Assembly: GCA_963854835.1 (NCBI GenBank) | Contig: OY978525.1 | Span: forward strand, 52,435,429 to 52,499,428 | DNA: 64,000 nucleotides | Direction of reading: 5' to 3' | Source: Megamerina dolium | Lineage: Eukaryota > Arthropoda > Insecta > Diptera > Megamerinidae | Shown: piece after piece, positions 63,001 to 64,000 of the stretch | Layout of the letters: the number at the start of each line of letters is the position of its first letter | Numbering within the stretch: the first letter of the stretch is position 1 | Translations under genes and position numbers: made by a program | Notes under the pieces: model-generated | Seen by the model: only the letters and a program-made list of their open reading frames with translations | Told to the model about the DNA's origin: nothing | Database searches by the model: none

Positions 63001-64000
63001 AAAATGAATTGATTTCATTGAAAATCGTGAAATTTACAAATTGTGGCTAAACCAAATTTTTTTGAAATTGCTGAAAAAAGCAAATTCAAAATCCATTATT
63101 TTCACTATCGTGAAAAAAGCAGATTGCTTACAAAATAAATTGTATTGAAAGGGCTCAAGCAAGTAAATTCAAAATGAATTGATTTCATTGAAAATCGTGA
63201 AATTTACAAATTTGGCTAAACCAAATTTTTTTGAAATTGCTGAAAAAGACAAATTCAAAATCCATTATTTTCACTAAAAATCGTGAAAAAAGCAGATTGC
63301 TTACAAAATAAATTATATTGAAGGGGCTCAAACAAGTAAATTCAAAATGAATTGATTTCATTGAAAATCGTGAAATTTACAAATTGTGGCTAAACCAAAT
63401 TTTTTTGAAATTGCTGAAAAAGACAAATTCAAAATCCATTATTTACACTAAAAATCGTGAAAAAAGCATATTGCTTACAAAATAAATTGTATTGAAGGGG
63501 CTCAAACAAGTAAATTCAAAATGAATTGATTTCTTGAAAATCGTGAAATTTACAAATTGTGGCTAAACCAAATTTTTTTGAAATTGCTGAAAAAGACAAA
63601 TTCAAAATCCATTATTTTCACTAAAAATCGTGAAAAAAGCAGATTGCTTACAAAATAAATTGTACTGAAGGGGCTCAAACAAGTAAATTCAAAATGAATT
63701 GATTTCATTGAAAAACGTGAAAAATACAAATTGTGGCTAAACCAAATTTTTTTGAAATTGCTGAAAAAAGCAAATTCAAAATCCATTATTTTCACTAAAA
63801 ATCGTGAAAAAAGCAGATTGCTTACAAAATAAATTGTATTGAAAGGGCTCAAGCAAGTAAATTCAAAATGAATTGATTTCATTGAAAATCGTGAAATTTA
63901 CAAATTTGGCTAAACCAAATTTTTTTGAAATTGCTGAAAAAGACAAATTCAAAATCCATTATTTTCACTAAAATCGTGAAAAAATGCATTATTTTCACTA
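60019..64000 (+). repeat. Block W copy 3 (partial, runs off the window)
   Basis: Matches 28131-32110. Differences noted: TAAACC at 60095 where W1 and W2 have TATACC, TACTGAAGGGG at 62105 where they have TACTGATGGGG, and CTCAAACAAG at 62813 against CTCAAGCAAG. It still matches the first round at the last base of the window, which ends in a 203-bp type A subunit. Confidence 0.87.

Larger units (their letters stand above)
1..64000. repeat. Continuous AT-rich satellite array, 174-bp dimer / 87-bp monomer
   Basis: Every stretch of the window can be aligned to the same 87-bp family, mostly as A-B dimers of 174 bp. The array has no unique sequence at either edge, so it extends beyond the window. 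Spacing between successive AAATTCAAAAT starts is 87 bp with single-base slips at A or T runs. All units point the same way: A-rich on the + strand, with no inverted blocks seen. Indels of 1-4 bp are common and would break any reading frame, which argues for non-coding satellite. A 174-bp period is in the range of known centromeric satellites in plants and animals and close to a nucleosome repeat length. Centromere identity itself is inference. Confidence 0.97.

Noticed and set aside
1..64000. Transposon, LTR or rDNA origin
   Set aside because: No terminal inverted repeats, target-site duplications, polymerase-like frames, primer-binding sites or rRNA-like sequence were seen; all sequence belongs to the 87-bp family.
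1..64000. Telomeric or subtelomeric microsatellite
   Set aside because: No short telomere-type repeats (TTAGGG, TTTAGGG or similar runs) occur.

Overview
The whole 64 kb window is one uninterrupted, AT-rich (about 26-27% G+C by hand count of the consensus) tandem satellite array. I found no convincing protein gene, RNA gene, transposon, CRISPR array or unique flanking DNA, and repeat runs off both ends. This architecture fits a eukaryotic nuclear genome, probably centromeric, pericentromeric or other constitutive heterochromatin. The species cannot be read from the sequence, and I do not recognise the satellite family.

Basic unit: a 174-bp dimer of two related 87-bp subunits, A and B (clean example 2157-2330: A 2157-2243, B 2244-2330). 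All subunits open with AAATTCAAAAT and carry TCGTGAAA about 30 bp further on. Two islands (21911-23935 and 57319-58905) are built instead of a single 87-bp monomer type C, with TGTGGCCGAAATATATTG in its middle. C is about 87% identical to A and about 75% to B (hand alignment), so it looks closest to the common ancestor. Because 87 = 3 x 29, reading frames stay open across many units on both strands. The apparent proteins of 60-377 residues are by-products of this period.

Higher-order structure: the dimers form nested higher-order repeats (HORs). Landmarks are fifteen copies of a roughly 550-bp module M with diagnostic changes, a three-copy 4.0-4.2 kb block X (4495-8531, 35469-39679, 43756-47947), a 3.6 kb tandem block W (23969-27573, 27574-31320, again from 60019), and a 1530-bp HOR in 2.6 direct copies (38619-42665). 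Block order is colinear in two rounds: X (4.5-8.5 kb), Y (8.5-21.9), C island (21.9-23.9), W (24-32), then X (43.8-47.9), Y (47.9-57.3), C island (57.3-58.9), W (60-64). C islands and the surrounding 9 kb recur at an offset of exactly 35408 bp. The window therefore holds nearly two rounds of a super-repeat of about 35-39 kb, joined by a rearranged stretch (32-43 kb) rich in M modules and an extra X block.

Functionally, only satellite-type roles can be proposed: nucleosome phasing, protein binding at the conserved boxes, and unequal exchange. Coordinates, lengths and identities were worked out by eye; boundaries may be off by a few bases, or more where flanking repeats are similar.
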